A stretch of DNA of 64,000 nt from Rossellomorea aquimaris (GTDB lineage Bacteria; Bacillota; Bacilli; Bacillales; Bacillaceae_B): NCBI RefSeq assembly GCF_008180865.1, contig NZ_VTEX01000002.1, forward strand, positions 744,001-808,000, in the 5' to 3' direction. The translations under genes were made by a program, and so were the position numbers. Below, one piece after another: positions 49,035 through 57,919 of this stretch. How positions within the stretch are numbered: position 1 is the stretch's first letter; each line of letters opens with the position of its first letter. The notes under the pieces were generated by a model. It was not told the DNA's origin, searched no databases, and worked only from the letters and a program-made list of their open reading frames with translations.

Positions 49035-49976
49035 TTAGAAGGTTTCCACCTTCGCAAGCTTTGCGAAATGAACCGCAATATCCGCCCCCACAAGAGCATT
49101 GTTCTTTACAAGTGCAATATTCGCTGTAAGGCTCTTTCCGTCTGTTAATTCCTTTACTTTCCCCAGGAGGAATGGCGTTGCTTCCTTTCCGGTAACCCCT
49201 TGTTCTTCCGCTTCGTTTAACGCTCTTTCTATGATTCTATTCATCTCGTTTTCATCCATGGCATCCCGGGAAGGAATCGGGTTAGCTACCACGACGCCCC
49301 CCTTTAATCCAAGATCCCATTTCGCTTTTAAAATGTCTGCCGTCTCTTCGGTTGTCTCAACTTTATAGTTCACTGAATAAGGGCTGCTTCGTGTGTAAAA
49401 GGCCGGTAAGGAATCCGTTCCGTACCCTAAAACAGGTACCCCTTTCGTTTCCAGATATTCCATCGTCAAGCCTATATCCAATATGGATTTAGCACCTGCA
49501 CAGACAACGGCCACGTTCGTCACAGCAAGTTCTTCAAGATCCGCCGAAACATCCATGGTCACCTCTGCATTTCTGTGAACACCACCAATGCCCCCTGTCA
49601 CGAAAACCGAAATATCAGCAAGCTCTGCACAGATCATGGTAGCAGCAACCGTAGTCGCTCCGTCCTTTTTAGAAGCAAGGATATATGGGATATCGCGGCG
49701 ACTTGCCTTGATCACGCCTGTCGCCTGACCTAAATATTCAAGCTCTTCATGGGACAACCCAATCTTGATTTTCCCGTTCAGAATAGCAATCGTTGCGGGA
49801 ACGGCCCCCTTTGAACGAATGATGTCCTCTACTTCACGGGCGGTTTTCACATTTTGTGGATAAGGCATTCCGTGAGAAATAATCGTTGATTCCAATGCCA
49901 CAATCGCCTTACCTGTCTTTCTTGCTTCTGATACTTCCTGCGAGTATTCCATATATGAGTTGATATTCACGTACAT
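49035..49976 (-). CDS. psuG: Pseudouridine-5'-phosphate glycosidase
   Basis: Cleaves the C-C bond of pseudouridine 5'-phosphate to uracil and ribose 5-phosphate. 313 residues. Family signatures 'IVALESTIISHGMPYPQN' near residue 25, 'VTGGIGGVHR' and 'VVCAGAKSILDIG', whose Lys is the expected Schiff-base residue, and 'NPIPSRDAMD'. The start is not certain: ATG at 49976 sits three bases after GGGGG, and a GTG two codons on has better spacing. It follows psuK by 10 bases, completing the two-step pseudouridine catabolic operon. Confidence 0.95.
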   Translation of the reverse strand: MYVNINSYMEYSQEVSEARKTGKAIVALESTIISHGMPYPQNVKTAREVEDIIRSKGAVPATIAILNGKIKIGLSHEELEYLGQATGVIKASRRDIPYILASKKDGATTVAATMICAELADISVFVTGGIGGVHRNAEVTMDVSADLEELAVTNVAVVCAGAKSILDIGLTMEYLETKGVPVLGYGTDSLPAFYTRSSPYSVNYKVETTEETADILKAKWDLGLKGGVVVANPIPSRDAMDENEMNRIIERALNEAEEQGVTGKEATPFLLGKVKELTDGKSLTANIALVKNNALVGADIAVHFAKLAKVETF

Positions 49977-49986
49977 TTCCCCCTAA

Positions 49987-51081
49987 TCAATAGTAATGAC
50001 TAAACTCTTGTTGAAGCAAGCTCTTGTTCAACGTTGGTGCCACCGTAAATTTGGATTGCAGTGTAATCGACGAGCAGATCACCCCGATCCGGCAGGCTCC
50101 GTCTGTATCGGATCCTTTTAAATAACCGAATAATATTCCCGCGACAAGGGCATCTCCCGCACCGGTCACGTCAGCAACTTCAACCTTCGGAGGCAGAACG
50201 GCTCTCGCCTCTTTATAAATAGTGTAATAGATTAACCCCTGATCTCCCCGGGTAATCACGACCCTTTCCGCCCCCCTTTGAGTGATGGCTTTAGCAGCTT
50301 TAAAATAGTCACCCTCTGTCTCAATCGTCATTCCTAAATACGTTTCCGCTTCCCCTTTGTTGCATATGAACCAGGAAACGCCTTCCAGTGATGCTGGCAG
50401 CTTCAACACTTTCGGTTCAGAAACCGGGATGATCGTAAGGGGCACCCCCTCCGTTTGGCACCGTCGAATGATATACTTGAGCACATTCTCTGGAAAATTG
50501 GTGTCGAGCAGCACCATTTCCGATGAAGAAATCATTCCCCACCTCTTATCAACAAAACCGATGTCAACGCTTTCATAAATGTTCATATCAGCAAGGGCAA
50601 ACAGCATTTCCCCACGTTCGTCCAATATGGCGGAGTAAGCCCCGGTGCTTTCATTTAGAAGTCGCTGGGATGCGGATACATCGGCATACGACTTCGTTTG
50701 AGATAAAAGCCAGCTTCCTTCCGTATCTTCTCCTACAGCTGTTACCAAATTGGCCTGTTTTCCTAACCGTCCTAAATTCTCGGCAATATTGCGAGCCACG
50801 CCACCACTGGATTGCTCTGTTCTAGCAGGGTTTGATGTTTCAGCAATCAACTTTCCGTCCAACTGAAGCTTCCGGTCGATATTCGCTCCCCCGATGCACG
50901 TGATCCCGTTTTTCTTCGGAAGAACATACGCACGCCCCATGATTTTCCCCTGCTTCACCAGATTCGAAATATACCCCGCAACGGCTGAGCGTGACATCCC
51001 GCTTCGCTCGGACAATTCCTGTTGAGTCATAAATGGATTTTCCTCAATATACGTCAACAAAAGCTTTTCTTTTTCGTTCAC
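49987..51081 (-). CDS. psuK: Pseudouridine kinase with N-terminal winged helix
   Basis: PfkB-family kinase that phosphorylates pseudouridine for PsuG. 364 residues: an N-terminal DNA-binding-like winged helix (1-55, 'MTQQELSERSGMSRSAVAGY'), then the ribokinase fold with 'ITCIGGANIDRKLQLDG' and the C-terminal PfkB signature 'DVTGAGDALVAGILFGYLKG' near residue 300. The fused HTH suggests self-regulation, as in several Firmicute sugar kinases. GTG at 51081 has GGGAG six bases upstream. First gene of the psuKG operon. Confidence 0.92.
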   Translation of the reverse strand: MNEKEKLLLTYIEENPFMTQQELSERSGMSRSAVAGYISNLVKQGKIMGRAYVLPKKNGITCIGGANIDRKLQLDGKLIAETSNPARTEQSSGGVARNIAENLGRLGKQANLVTAVGEDTEGSWLLSQTKSYADVSASQRLLNESTGAYSAILDERGEMLFALADMNIYESVDIGFVDKRWGMISSSEMVLLDTNFPENVLKYIIRRCQTEGVPLTIIPVSEPKVLKLPASLEGVSWFICNKGEAETYLGMTIETEGDYFKAAKAITQRGAERVVITRGDQGLIYYTIYKEARAVLPPKVEVADVTGAGDALVAGILFGYLKGSDTDGACRIGVICSSITLQSKFTVAPTLNKSLLQQEFSHYY

Positions 51082-51159
51082 AAGCTCCCACCCCTATAAA
51101 GAAAAATAACTTTTGTTAATATTCTAAACTTTTGTTTAAATTTAGACAAGATGGAAAAT

Positions 51160-51196
51160 AAAAGAAAAGCGTCCCGATATAACTCAGGACACTTAA
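51160..51196 (-). terminator. Weak terminator of the siderophore operon
   Basis: GTCCTGA / TCGGGAC-type hairpin followed by GCTTTTCTTTTATTTTCC on the minus strand. Confidence 0.5.
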
Positions 51197-51201
51197 TTTC
51201 A

Positions 51202-51510
51202 TTATTTACTTGCCTTTACCTCATACACATGTTGACTCGATTCAAGAATATGGTCGGGTTTAGGCTTGCCGGCACTCGCTTTATGACCTGCAATATGCTC
51301 AGGGCTCTTCTCCCAATTTTTCCAATCCGCTTCCGACTCCCATTGAATCATGACAATCACTTCTTCGTCGCCGCGGCGGACTTTTTTGACGAGGACCTTT
51401 AAGTCTATAAACCCTGGCTGCTTTTCAATCAATCCCTCACCAGAAAACCTTTCAACCACTTTAGATGATGTTCCCTCTTTCACTGCCAGGCTCTTTATTT
51501 GATAAAACAT
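51202..51510 (-). CDS. HmoA/IsdG-like antibiotic-biosynthesis-monooxygenase-fold protein
   Basis: 102-residue ferredoxin-like protein similar to the IsdG/HmoA heme-degrading enzymes. The histidine segment 'SPEHIAGHKASAG' and 'IQWESEADWKNWEKS' match the family, but the catalytic Asn expected near residue 6 is Lys in 'FYQIKSL', so heme cleavage may be altered or lost. Last gene of the Fur-controlled importer operon: ATG at 51510 lies one base after the binding-protein stop (TAATATG), so it is translationally coupled. Linking iron release to siderophore uptake is plausible. Confidence 0.78.
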   Translation of the reverse strand: MFYQIKSLAVKEGTSSKVVERFSGEGLIEKQPGFIDLKVLVKKVRRGDEEVIVMIQWESEADWKNWEKSPEHIAGHKASAGKPKPDHILESSQHVYEVKASK

Positions 51511-51511
51511 A

Positions 51512-52462
51512 TTATAAACCTGCCTTCGCATCTTCAACCATTTGTTTCATCGATTGAAGGCCGCCTCCTGAAAGGTACCATGGGCCACCATTCAGATATA
51601 CGATTTTTTCCTTTTTGTAGGCGTTCGTCTTTTGTACAAGTTCGTTTTCAATTGAATCTTTGACGCTTGCGTTAGGATCAAATGCAGCATCACGGTCGAT
51701 CACAAACAGTACATCTGGATTTTGTTCCAATACATATTCAAACGTAACATTTTGTCCGTGAGTGGATTCTTCTATGTTTTCATCAGAAGGCTTGAATCCA
51801 AATACATCGTGAAGAATTCCGAAACGTGATCCCGGTCCGTATGCACTTACTTCTCCTTCATTCCCCATCAAGATCAATGCTTTGCTATCAAGGCCTCCAG
51901 TTTTCTCTTTAATGCCGTCGACCTCTGCTTGAACATCCTCTAATTCCTTCTTCATTTCATCTTCTTTATCAAAGATTTCTGCAATGGTTTCCATGTTATT
52001 CGTGAACGATTCCATGTAATTGGTATAATCCGTTTGAACATACACAGTCGGAGCGATTTTTGCGAATTCTTCATACATTTCCGATTGGCGTGCAGAGATA
52101 AAAATCACATCCGGCTTCATCGAGCTGATCGCTTCAAAATCCGCCTCTTTCAAACTTCCTACGTTCGTATAGTCTGAGCTGCTGTACTTTTCCAGGTAAG
52201 GAGGAATCGTTGCTTGCGGTACTCCCGCTACTTCCACTCCAAGTTCATCTAACGTATCAAGAACACCGAAATCAAACACGACTACCTTTTCAGGGTTTTG
52301 TTTCATTTTCGTTTCGCCAAGCTCATGCTTGACTGTAACTTCTTTCGATTCTTCATTTCCACTGGAATTCTTCGCTTCTGTCGTTGATTCTTCCTTTGAA
52401 CCGCACGCTGCCAAAACTAGTAAGACTGTAAGTAATATTGTTATTAATGACCATTTTTTCAT
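51512..52462 (-). CDS. yclQ: Siderophore-binding lipoprotein, YclQ-like
   Basis: Substrate-binding protein of an iron-siderophore ABC importer, 316 residues. Signal peptide with lipobox 'LAAC' near residue 20; the mature part begins with a Ser/Glu-rich linker and shows the class III fold with 'KVVVFDFGVLDTLDELGV' and 'MKPDVIFISARQSEMYEEF'. Nearest to B. subtilis YclQ, which binds petrobactin and its precursors; ligand identity is inferred. ATG at 52462 has AGGAGAAAAG upstream; the longer frame overlaps the ATPase gene. Third-to-last in the order permease, permease, ATPase, binding protein, monooxygenase. Confidence 0.88.
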   Translation of the reverse strand: MKKWSLITILLTVLLVLAACGSKEESTTEAKNSSGNEESKEVTVKHELGETKMKQNPEKVVVFDFGVLDTLDELGVEVAGVPQATIPPYLEKYSSSDYTNVGSLKEADFEAISSMKPDVIFISARQSEMYEEFAKIAPTVYVQTDYTNYMESFTNNMETIAEIFDKEDEMKKELEDVQAEVDGIKEKTGGLDSKALILMGNEGEVSAYGPGSRFGILHDVFGFKPSDENIEESTHGQNVTFEYVLEQNPDVLFVIDRDAAFDPNASVKDSIENELVQKTNAYKKEKIVYLNGGPWYLSGGGLQSMKQMVEDAKAGL

Positions 52463-52481
52463 TTTCTTTTCTCCTCTTTTT

Positions 52482-53243
52482 TTATGAATTAAAATAAACA
52501 CAAATCCGATTGTCATTCATCTGTTGCACAGGAATATCCATATCATAGATTTCCTTTAATGTTTGGGTTTGTATGATGATATCTGTTGAACCTTCTCGAA
52601 TGACCTTTCCGTTTTTCATCGCTACGATTCTGTCTGAATACACAGAGGCAAAGTTAATGTCATGCAGGACGATGACGACCGTCTTTCCCAGGTCATCTAC
52701 TAATCTGCGCAGAATTTTCATAATCTGGACCGAATGCTTCATGTCCAGGTTGTTCAGGGGTTCATCCAGGAGAATATAATCGGTATCCTGGGCGATGACC
52801 ATGGCAATGAATGCCCGCTGCCTTTGCCCACCTGATAATTCTTCTAAGTAGTTCCCCTCTAAGTCCACCAGATTCATATAATCAAGCGCCTGGTTAACTG
52901 CCCTCTCATCATCTTCTGTCAATCGTCCTTTCGAATAAGGAAATCGTCCAAACGATACCAGTTCCCTCACCGTCAAACGGACGTTAAGAAAGTTGGATTG
53001 CTTTAAGATCGCGACTCTTTTGGCAAGATCGTCTGAATTCATTTTCCTGAGATCGGCCTGATCCAGTATGATTTCACCACTATCTGAATCTAGCAAACGG
53101 CTTACCATTGATAAAAGGGTAGACTTCCCGGCACCATTCGGTCCAATGAACGAAGTGATTTGACCAGGTTGAATCGTGACAGTCACGTCTTCAACCACCA
53201 GCTTTTTCCCGTAAAACTTGGACAGCCCTCGAATGTGTATCAT
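52482..53243 (-). CDS. yclP: Siderophore ABC transporter ATPase, YclP-like
   Basis: 253-residue ATP-binding subunit. Walker A 'GPNGAGKST' near residue 34, Q-loop 'LKQSNF', signature 'LSGGQRQRAF' near 135, Walker B 'YILLDEP' and the switch His in 'VVIVLHDINFA'. FecE/FhuC type. It overlaps the upstream permease gene by 4 bases. Powers the YclN/YclO permease pair. Confidence 0.93.
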   Translation of the reverse strand: MIHIRGLSKFYGKKLVVEDVTVTIQPGQITSFIGPNGAGKSTLLSMVSRLLDSDSGEIILDQADLRKMNSDDLAKRVAILKQSNFLNVRLTVRELVSFGRFPYSKGRLTEDDERAVNQALDYMNLVDLEGNYLEELSGGQRQRAFIAMVIAQDTDYILLDEPLNNLDMKHSVQIMKILRRLVDDLGKTVVIVLHDINFASVYSDRIVAMKNGKVIREGSTDIIIQTQTLKEIYDMDIPVQQMNDNRICVYFNS

Positions 53244-54190
53244 TTGGCTTTACTCTCCTTTAACAAAAGATATATAAAGTACATTCCTCCGATGAAGTTC
53301 ACAATCACGCTTAGAGTCGTGGAAAACGTGAAGATCCGTTCTACCGCCCACTGTCCGCCGACGAGGGCAATGACACTCATCAAGCTCGCACCGGTAATGA
53401 ATATGCTATGTTTGTAGGTCCGAAAGAATTGGTATGCTAAGTTCGCGACAATCAACCCGAAAAAGGTAATCGGCCCGACCAAGGCGGTAGAAACAGCAAT
53501 GAGCACAGTTGCAATCACCAGCATACGACGCACCATTTGATCGTACGGGACGCCAAGATTAATGGACATTTCCCTTCCCAATGACATGACATCCAGGTAA
53601 TGGATCTTTCTCCAGCCAAACATCATCACGATGGTGACAACGAAAAGGGCAAGCCAAACCAGATCTGCATTAATGTTATTAAAACTCGCAAACATCTTAT
53701 CCTGAACCATTAAAAATTCATTGGGATCAATCAACACTTGCAGGAATGTGGTGATGCTTCCAAAGAATGTACCAACGATGATTCCGATCAACAATAAAAA
53801 ATAGATTGGTTGATTACTATGACGGAATAATAATTGATACAGGATAAGAGCAAATACAATCATGGCTGTAATCGATAATAAGAAGTTTATATTCTTGTTT
53901 ATGACAAGTATGTGATCCGATCCCAGGAAAAAGATCATTACTGTTTGAAGAAGGAGATAAAGAGAATCAAGCCCCATAATACTCGGTGTTAAAATCCGAT
54001 TATGTGTGATCGTTTGAAACACGACCGTTGAATAGGCGATCGCGACTCCCGTAATGACCATGGCAAGCACCTTCATCCCCCGCCGAGGCAGTGCATAATC
54101 ATAGCTTCCATTTAGCTCGTAAAATAAATAAACACCACAGAATAATAGAGAAATCCCCAGTAAAATAAGCATTTTCCAACGATTACGCAT
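53240..54190 (-). CDS. yclO: Siderophore ABC permease, YclO-like
   Basis: 316-residue FecCD-family permease with nine or ten helices. The cytoplasmic coupling region 'SLGREMSINLGVPYDQMVRRML' and 'STALVGPITFFGLIVANLAYQFF' are characteristic. Overlaps yclN-like by 8 bases and the ATPase gene by 4 bases. With YclN it forms the membrane channel. Confidence 0.92.
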   Translation of the reverse strand: MRNRWKMLILLGISLLFCGVYLFYELNGSYDYALPRRGMKVLAMVITGVAIAYSTVVFQTITHNRILTPSIMGLDSLYLLLQTVMIFFLGSDHILVINKNINFLLSITAMIVFALILYQLLFRHSNQPIYFLLLIGIIVGTFFGSITTFLQVLIDPNEFLMVQDKMFASFNNINADLVWLALFVVTIVMMFGWRKIHYLDVMSLGREMSINLGVPYDQMVRRMLVIATVLIAVSTALVGPITFFGLIVANLAYQFFRTYKHSIFITGASLMSVIALVGGQWAVERIFTFSTTLSVIVNFIGGMYFIYLLLKESKAK

Positions 54191-55133
54191 ATGCCTTCCT
54201 CCTTACCAGCAAGTATAAGAAGATGGCACTGCCGATGACCCCAACCATTAAACTGATCGAAATTTCATAAGGGTAGATGATGACCCGACCCAAAATATCA
54301 CAGACAAGAAGGAAGATGGCTCCAAGTAAGGCCGTATGAGGTAATGTCTTCTGTAAGTGATCTCCTTTAAAGATGGAAACGATATTGGGTATGATCAACC
54401 CCAGGAATGGAATCATCCCGACGGTCAATACGACTGTCACCGTGATGAGCGCAACGAGAACGAGACCAATATTCACTATTTTGCGATAAGAAACACCAAG
54501 GTTCTTTGAGAAGTCCTCCCCCATCCCGGCGACAGTAAATCGATTCGCATAAAGATAAGCAATGATCATAATGGGAATGCTTATGTATAAAAGTTCATAT
54601 CGACCTTTCATGATTAATGAGAAATCACCCTGCAGCCATGCCGCCATATTTTGAATCACATTTGCCTTGTAGGCAAAAAATGTTGTCACCGAAGATAACA
54701 CATTCCCAAGCATCAACCCGACGAGGGGGATAAAGACTGCATCCTTGAACTTGATCCGATCGAGTATTTGCATAAAAAGCAGCGTGCCGGCTAACGCAAA
54801 TGCAAAGGCAACAATCATCTTCTCAAGTATCGAGGCATTCACAAAAACAATCATCGATACAAGGATCCCAAGCCTGGCAGCATCTATGGTTCCGACTGTC
54901 GTAGGGGATACGAACTTGTTTCGACTCAAGCTTTGCATGATCAAGCCCGCGATGCTCATTCCCGCACCAGCAAGTAAGATCGCAAGCAATCTCGGTAATC
55001 GACTGATGAGAAAAATCTGTGTCTCTTCGGATTGAAATTGAAGTAAATCCATCGGTGTAATATGGCTCACTCCTACAAATAAAGACAGGAGTGAAAGCAA
55101 GATGAGCGTAATAAAAAGGTAACGTTGTTTCAT
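54183..55133 (-). CDS. yclN: Siderophore ABC permease, YclN-like
   Basis: 316-residue FecCD-family permease, very close by eye to B. subtilis YclN ('RNKFVSPTTVGTIDAARLGI', 'GQ'-less 'AGMSIAGLIMQSL', 'GMGEDFSKNLGVSYRKIVNI', C-terminal 'RRKAYA'). ATG at 55133 gives the family start 'MKQRYLF' and has GGGGA upstream; an ATG seven codons earlier is possible. First gene of the five-gene operon, behind a SigA promoter flanked by two Fur boxes. Confidence 0.93.
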   Translation of the reverse strand: MKQRYLFITLILLSLLSLFVGVSHITPMDLLQFQSEETQIFLISRLPRLLAILLAGAGMSIAGLIMQSLSRNKFVSPTTVGTIDAARLGILVSMIVFVNASILEKMIVAFAFALAGTLLFMQILDRIKFKDAVFIPLVGLMLGNVLSSVTTFFAYKANVIQNMAAWLQGDFSLIMKGRYELLYISIPIMIIAYLYANRFTVAGMGEDFSKNLGVSYRKIVNIGLVLVALITVTVVLTVGMIPFLGLIIPNIVSIFKGDHLQKTLPHTALLGAIFLLVCDILGRVIIYPYEISISLMVGVIGSAIFLYLLVRRKAYA

Positions 55134-55180
55134 GACTATCCCCAAAACTTTCATTGATTTTTATTGAATATCATTGATAT

Positions 55181-55195
55181 TGAAAATCATTATCA
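55181..55195. promoter_or_regulatory. Fur box 1 of the siderophore operon
   Basis: TGAAAATCATTATCA matches the 7-1-7 consensus TGATAATNATTATCA at 14 of 15 positions; it lies downstream of the -10, in the leader. A weaker overlapping TGAATATCATTGATA is at 55165. Confidence 0.9.
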
Positions 55196-55209
55196 ACTAA
55201 TACAAACCT

Positions 55210-55239
55210 ATATTACAATAAGGTTTCAAGAGGAGTCAA
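55210..55239 (-). promoter_or_regulatory. SigA promoter of the siderophore operon
   Basis: -35 TTGACT (55234-55239), 18-bp spacer, -10 TAATAT (55210-55215), minus strand, between the two Fur boxes. Confidence 0.75.
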
Positions 55240-55247
55240 CAACTAAA

Positions 55248-55262
55248 TGAAAATCATTATCA
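55248..55262. promoter_or_regulatory. Fur box 2 of the siderophore operon
   Basis: A second TGAAAATCATTATCA, identical to box 1 and 67 bp from it, just upstream of the -35. Confidence 0.9.
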
Positions 55263-55327
55263 CTAATTCCATAATCATCCACAACTGAAAAACGGCTCGA
55301 AATACGCAGTACAGTTAGAATTACATA

Positions 55328-55367
55328 CAAAAAAAGACTTGCCCTCCCTCTCGGAAAAACAAGTCTT
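55328..55367 (-). terminator. Terminator of the symporter gene
   Basis: AAGACTTG / CAAGTCTT arms with a long loop and TTTTTTT on the minus strand. Confidence 0.82.
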
Positions 55368-55372
55368 CTGGA

Positions 55373-56764
55373 TTATGAGATTTTCTTTTCTTTTACCTTG
55401 CCAGTGTCTTTCATGTAGTACTCATCCGACGTAAAGAATTCATGAGTAAGCCTCTTCACTTCTTTACTTAAAAGAAGGACCGCAATGATATTCGGAATTA
55501 AGATCGCTGCAAGGGCTAAGTCAAGGAATTGCCAAATGACTTTTGCTGCACCAACCGAACCAAGGACAATCGCGACCGTATAAACAATCTTGATCCCCTG
55601 TGCTGCTTTGTAGCCAAATAGGAATTCTGCCTGCTTTGCTCCATAAAAGACGATGACGATAATCGTTGATAGTACGAAGAAAATCAATGAAATCGTAACG
55701 AGGATTCCACCAAATTCCCCGAAATAACTGGAGAAAGCTTCTGTTGTTAGTGCTGAAGGGTCATCCAATGCATTTTCAGCAGTCCAAACCCCTGAAGATA
55801 ACACGACGAACGCCGTTGCTGTACAAACGATGATCGTATCAATCACGATTCCAACGATTGCCCATAGCCCCTGCCTGACAGGGTGATCGGTTTGTGCAGC
55901 AGCATGGGCAATCGGTGCCGTTCCTAGTCCTGCCTCATTGGAATATAACCCACGTGCAAATCCCCAACGGATCGTCTCAGCCACTGCCACACCGGCGAAC
56001 CCACCCATTGCAGACATTGGTTGAAATGCGTTCGACAGAATCAGACTGAAGAATTCCGGCACTGCATCAATATTCATAAATAGGATGACCAATGCGCTTC
56101 CTACATAGATCAGAGCCATGAACGGTACAAAGATTTCCGTCACTTTACCTATACGCTTTATGCCACCAAATACGATTAATACAACGATGAGGGCAACGAC
56201 AATGCCCGTGATGAGTCCATCCACATTGAATGTTTCTTCTACCGTGGATGCCACAGCATTCCCCTGCACCATCACACTTGGAATCAGCTCGATCATAAGG
56301 GCAAAGGCGAACCATACACCGAGCCACCTCATGTTTAATCCTTTCGTCATGTAGTACATGGGACCGCCAACAAACTCTCCCTTTTCGTTCTTCTCACGAT
56401 AGCGGACCGCAAGCACACTCTCGGAAAACTTAAGGGCCATTCCAATCAAGGCAATCACCCACATCCAGAAAACAGCTCCCGGCCCACCAAACATGATCGC
56501 TGCCGGTACCCCGACAATATTCGCTGCCCCGATGGTGGATGATAGAGCCGACGTCAAGGCCTGCAACGGCGTCACCGTTCCTTCGCCCTTTGGCTTCTTA
56601 AAAACGCTCCCTATCGTTTGCTTAAATATGTAGAGAGGATAGCGAAATTGTATGAATTTCAATAAAAATGTCAGGTACAAACCCGTTGCACCCAGGACAA
56701 TGATTAATGGAGGTCCCCATAACCATGCCGAAACTTTACCTATGATGTCAAAAAACGTATCCAA
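55373..56764 (-). CDS. Alanine/glycine:cation symporter (AGCS family)
   Basis: Sodium- or proton-coupled importer of alanine or glycine, 463 residues with about eleven helices. Family signatures: 'LSSTIGAANIVGVPAAIMFGG' near residue 73, 'GGPMYYMTKGLN' near 135, and 'GLYSNEAGLGTAPIAHAAAQ' near 270. The C-terminus is a charged tail 'DTGKVKEKKIS'. ATG at 56764 has AGGAGGAG upstream. Transcribed alone; no T-box or other leader was seen in the 357-base gap upstream. Confidence 0.92.
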   Translation of the reverse strand: MDTFFDIIGKVSAWLWGPPLIIVLGATGLYLTFLLKFIQFRYPLYIFKQTIGSVFKKPKGEGTVTPLQALTSALSSTIGAANIVGVPAAIMFGGPGAVFWMWVIALIGMALKFSESVLAVRYREKNEKGEFVGGPMYYMTKGLNMRWLGVWFAFALMIELIPSVMVQGNAVASTVEETFNVDGLITGIVVALIVVLIVFGGIKRIGKVTEIFVPFMALIYVGSALVILFMNIDAVPEFFSLILSNAFQPMSAMGGFAGVAVAETIRWGFARGLYSNEAGLGTAPIAHAAAQTDHPVRQGLWAIVGIVIDTIIVCTATAFVVLSSGVWTAENALDDPSALTTEAFSSYFGEFGGILVTISLIFFVLSTIIVIVFYGAKQAEFLFGYKAAQGIKIVYTVAIVLGSVGAAKVIWQFLDLALAAILIPNIIAVLLLSKEVKRLTHEFFTSDEYYMKDTGKVKEKKIS

Positions 56765-57121
56765 TCGTGCTCCTCCTTTTTAGTAGAGGCAGTGGCTAAG
56801 GTTTGGAATTCTTGATTGGGGCAGGCCTAAATGATCGTACAAATGTATGTATAATGCCTTTGTCTCCTAAATGAGATCCCTGTTCCTGAAAAATTAGCCA
56901 CAGCTTCTAAATGGTTTTTCAAACTTTTCCCTAAATTTGGTTGTGTGAAACATTTTGTTTGAAAATTGGAAAGTATGAGGATGATATATTTGGTGAAAGT
57001 CTATTAAAGTGAGTTTTGGCAGGGGGTTCCATTCGACAAAACCCGTTCATTTCCCCGGAAATACGGCAACTTCTGACCAATAAAAAATCTGCAGCCAACT
57101 TCTGACTGCAGATCCCTGTTC
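56765..57121. other. Intergenic region between the symporter gene and motB
   Basis: 357 bases with no ORF of note. It holds the symporter ribosome site, an A/T-rich stretch and, at its right end, the motB terminator. No repeat array or GGGACGGACC word is present. Confidence 0.6.
57081..57113 (-). terminator. Terminator of motAB
   Basis: ATCTGCAG / CTGCAGAT arms with an 11-base loop and TTTTTT on the minus strand. Confidence 0.88.
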
Positions 57122-57919
57122 TTATTCTGAAACCCTGGGCAGAATCAATACTTCCACCCTGCGGTTTTGTCCCCGACCTTCTGTTGTAGAATTGTCGGCA
57201 ATCGGTTCAAATTCTCCAAATCCTTTAGCGCTGAACCACTGGGGATCAAGCTTCGGATTGTCCAAAATGATTTTCATAAAATTGACGGCCCTCATGACGC
57301 TCAGTTCCCAGTTGGAGTCATATTCCGCATTACTGATAGGCACGTTGTCCGTGTGACCGCTAATGATAATGTTCCGAGGAGGATTCATTTCAAGCAGTGC
57401 CGATAGTTCACTTGCCACACTCAGGTCACTTCCCTGGACTGTGGCTGATCCCGAGGCGAATAGCACGTTGTCCCGGATTGTAAGAAGCAACCCTTCATCG
57501 GTAAGCTTCGTGACGAATTGAATCTCCAGATTATTCGTTTTGATATACTGATTTATTTTTTCCTGAATTTCCTTTAACTCTTCCTGATCCTTCAGAAATG
57601 CCTGCTTTTCAAGCTCTTCCTTACTTAATTCCTTCTCTTTTTCCTCATCATTCCCTGAAGATGCTGCCTGTTTGCTTTCCTGATCGCTCGACTGCTGAGG
57701 TGCTACGGGACTGGGATATTCCATCATTCCGGTCCCACCGGTGAATATTTCACTAAACACCTGGGAGAGTTCCCTGAATTTTTGAGCGTCCACTGAACTT
57801 GACGCATAAAGCACGATAAACAGGGCCAGTAACAGAGTTAGCAAATCCGCGTAAGGTATCAGCCAGGACTCGTCCATATGCTCGTCGTCATGTTTCTTCT
57901 TACGCCGCCTCATCCTCAT
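57122..57919 (-). CDS. motB: Flagellar motor stator protein MotB
   Basis: 265-residue stator subunit that anchors the motor to peptidoglycan and carries the ion-binding Asp. Basic N-terminus, then one membrane helix 'ESWLIPYADLLTLLLALFIV' with the essential Asp25; a plug/linker rich in Glu and Ser; and an OmpA-like peptidoglycan-binding domain ('IIISGHTDNVPISNAEYDSN', 'RGQNRRVEVLILP'). The sequence is closer to MotB than to sodium-type MotS, suggesting proton drive. Its start overlaps motA by 20 bases. Confidence 0.93.
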   Translation of the reverse strand: MRMRRRKKKHDDEHMDESWLIPYADLLTLLLALFIVLYASSSVDAQKFRELSQVFSEIFTGGTGMMEYPSPVAPQQSSDQESKQAASSGNDEEKEKELSKEELEKQAFLKDQEELKEIQEKINQYIKTNNLEIQFVTKLTDEGLLLTIRDNVLFASGSATVQGSDLSVASELSALLEMNPPRNIIISGHTDNVPISNAEYDSNWELSVMRAVNFMKIILDNPKLDPQWFSAKGFGEFEPIADNSTTEGRGQNRRVEVLILPRVSE

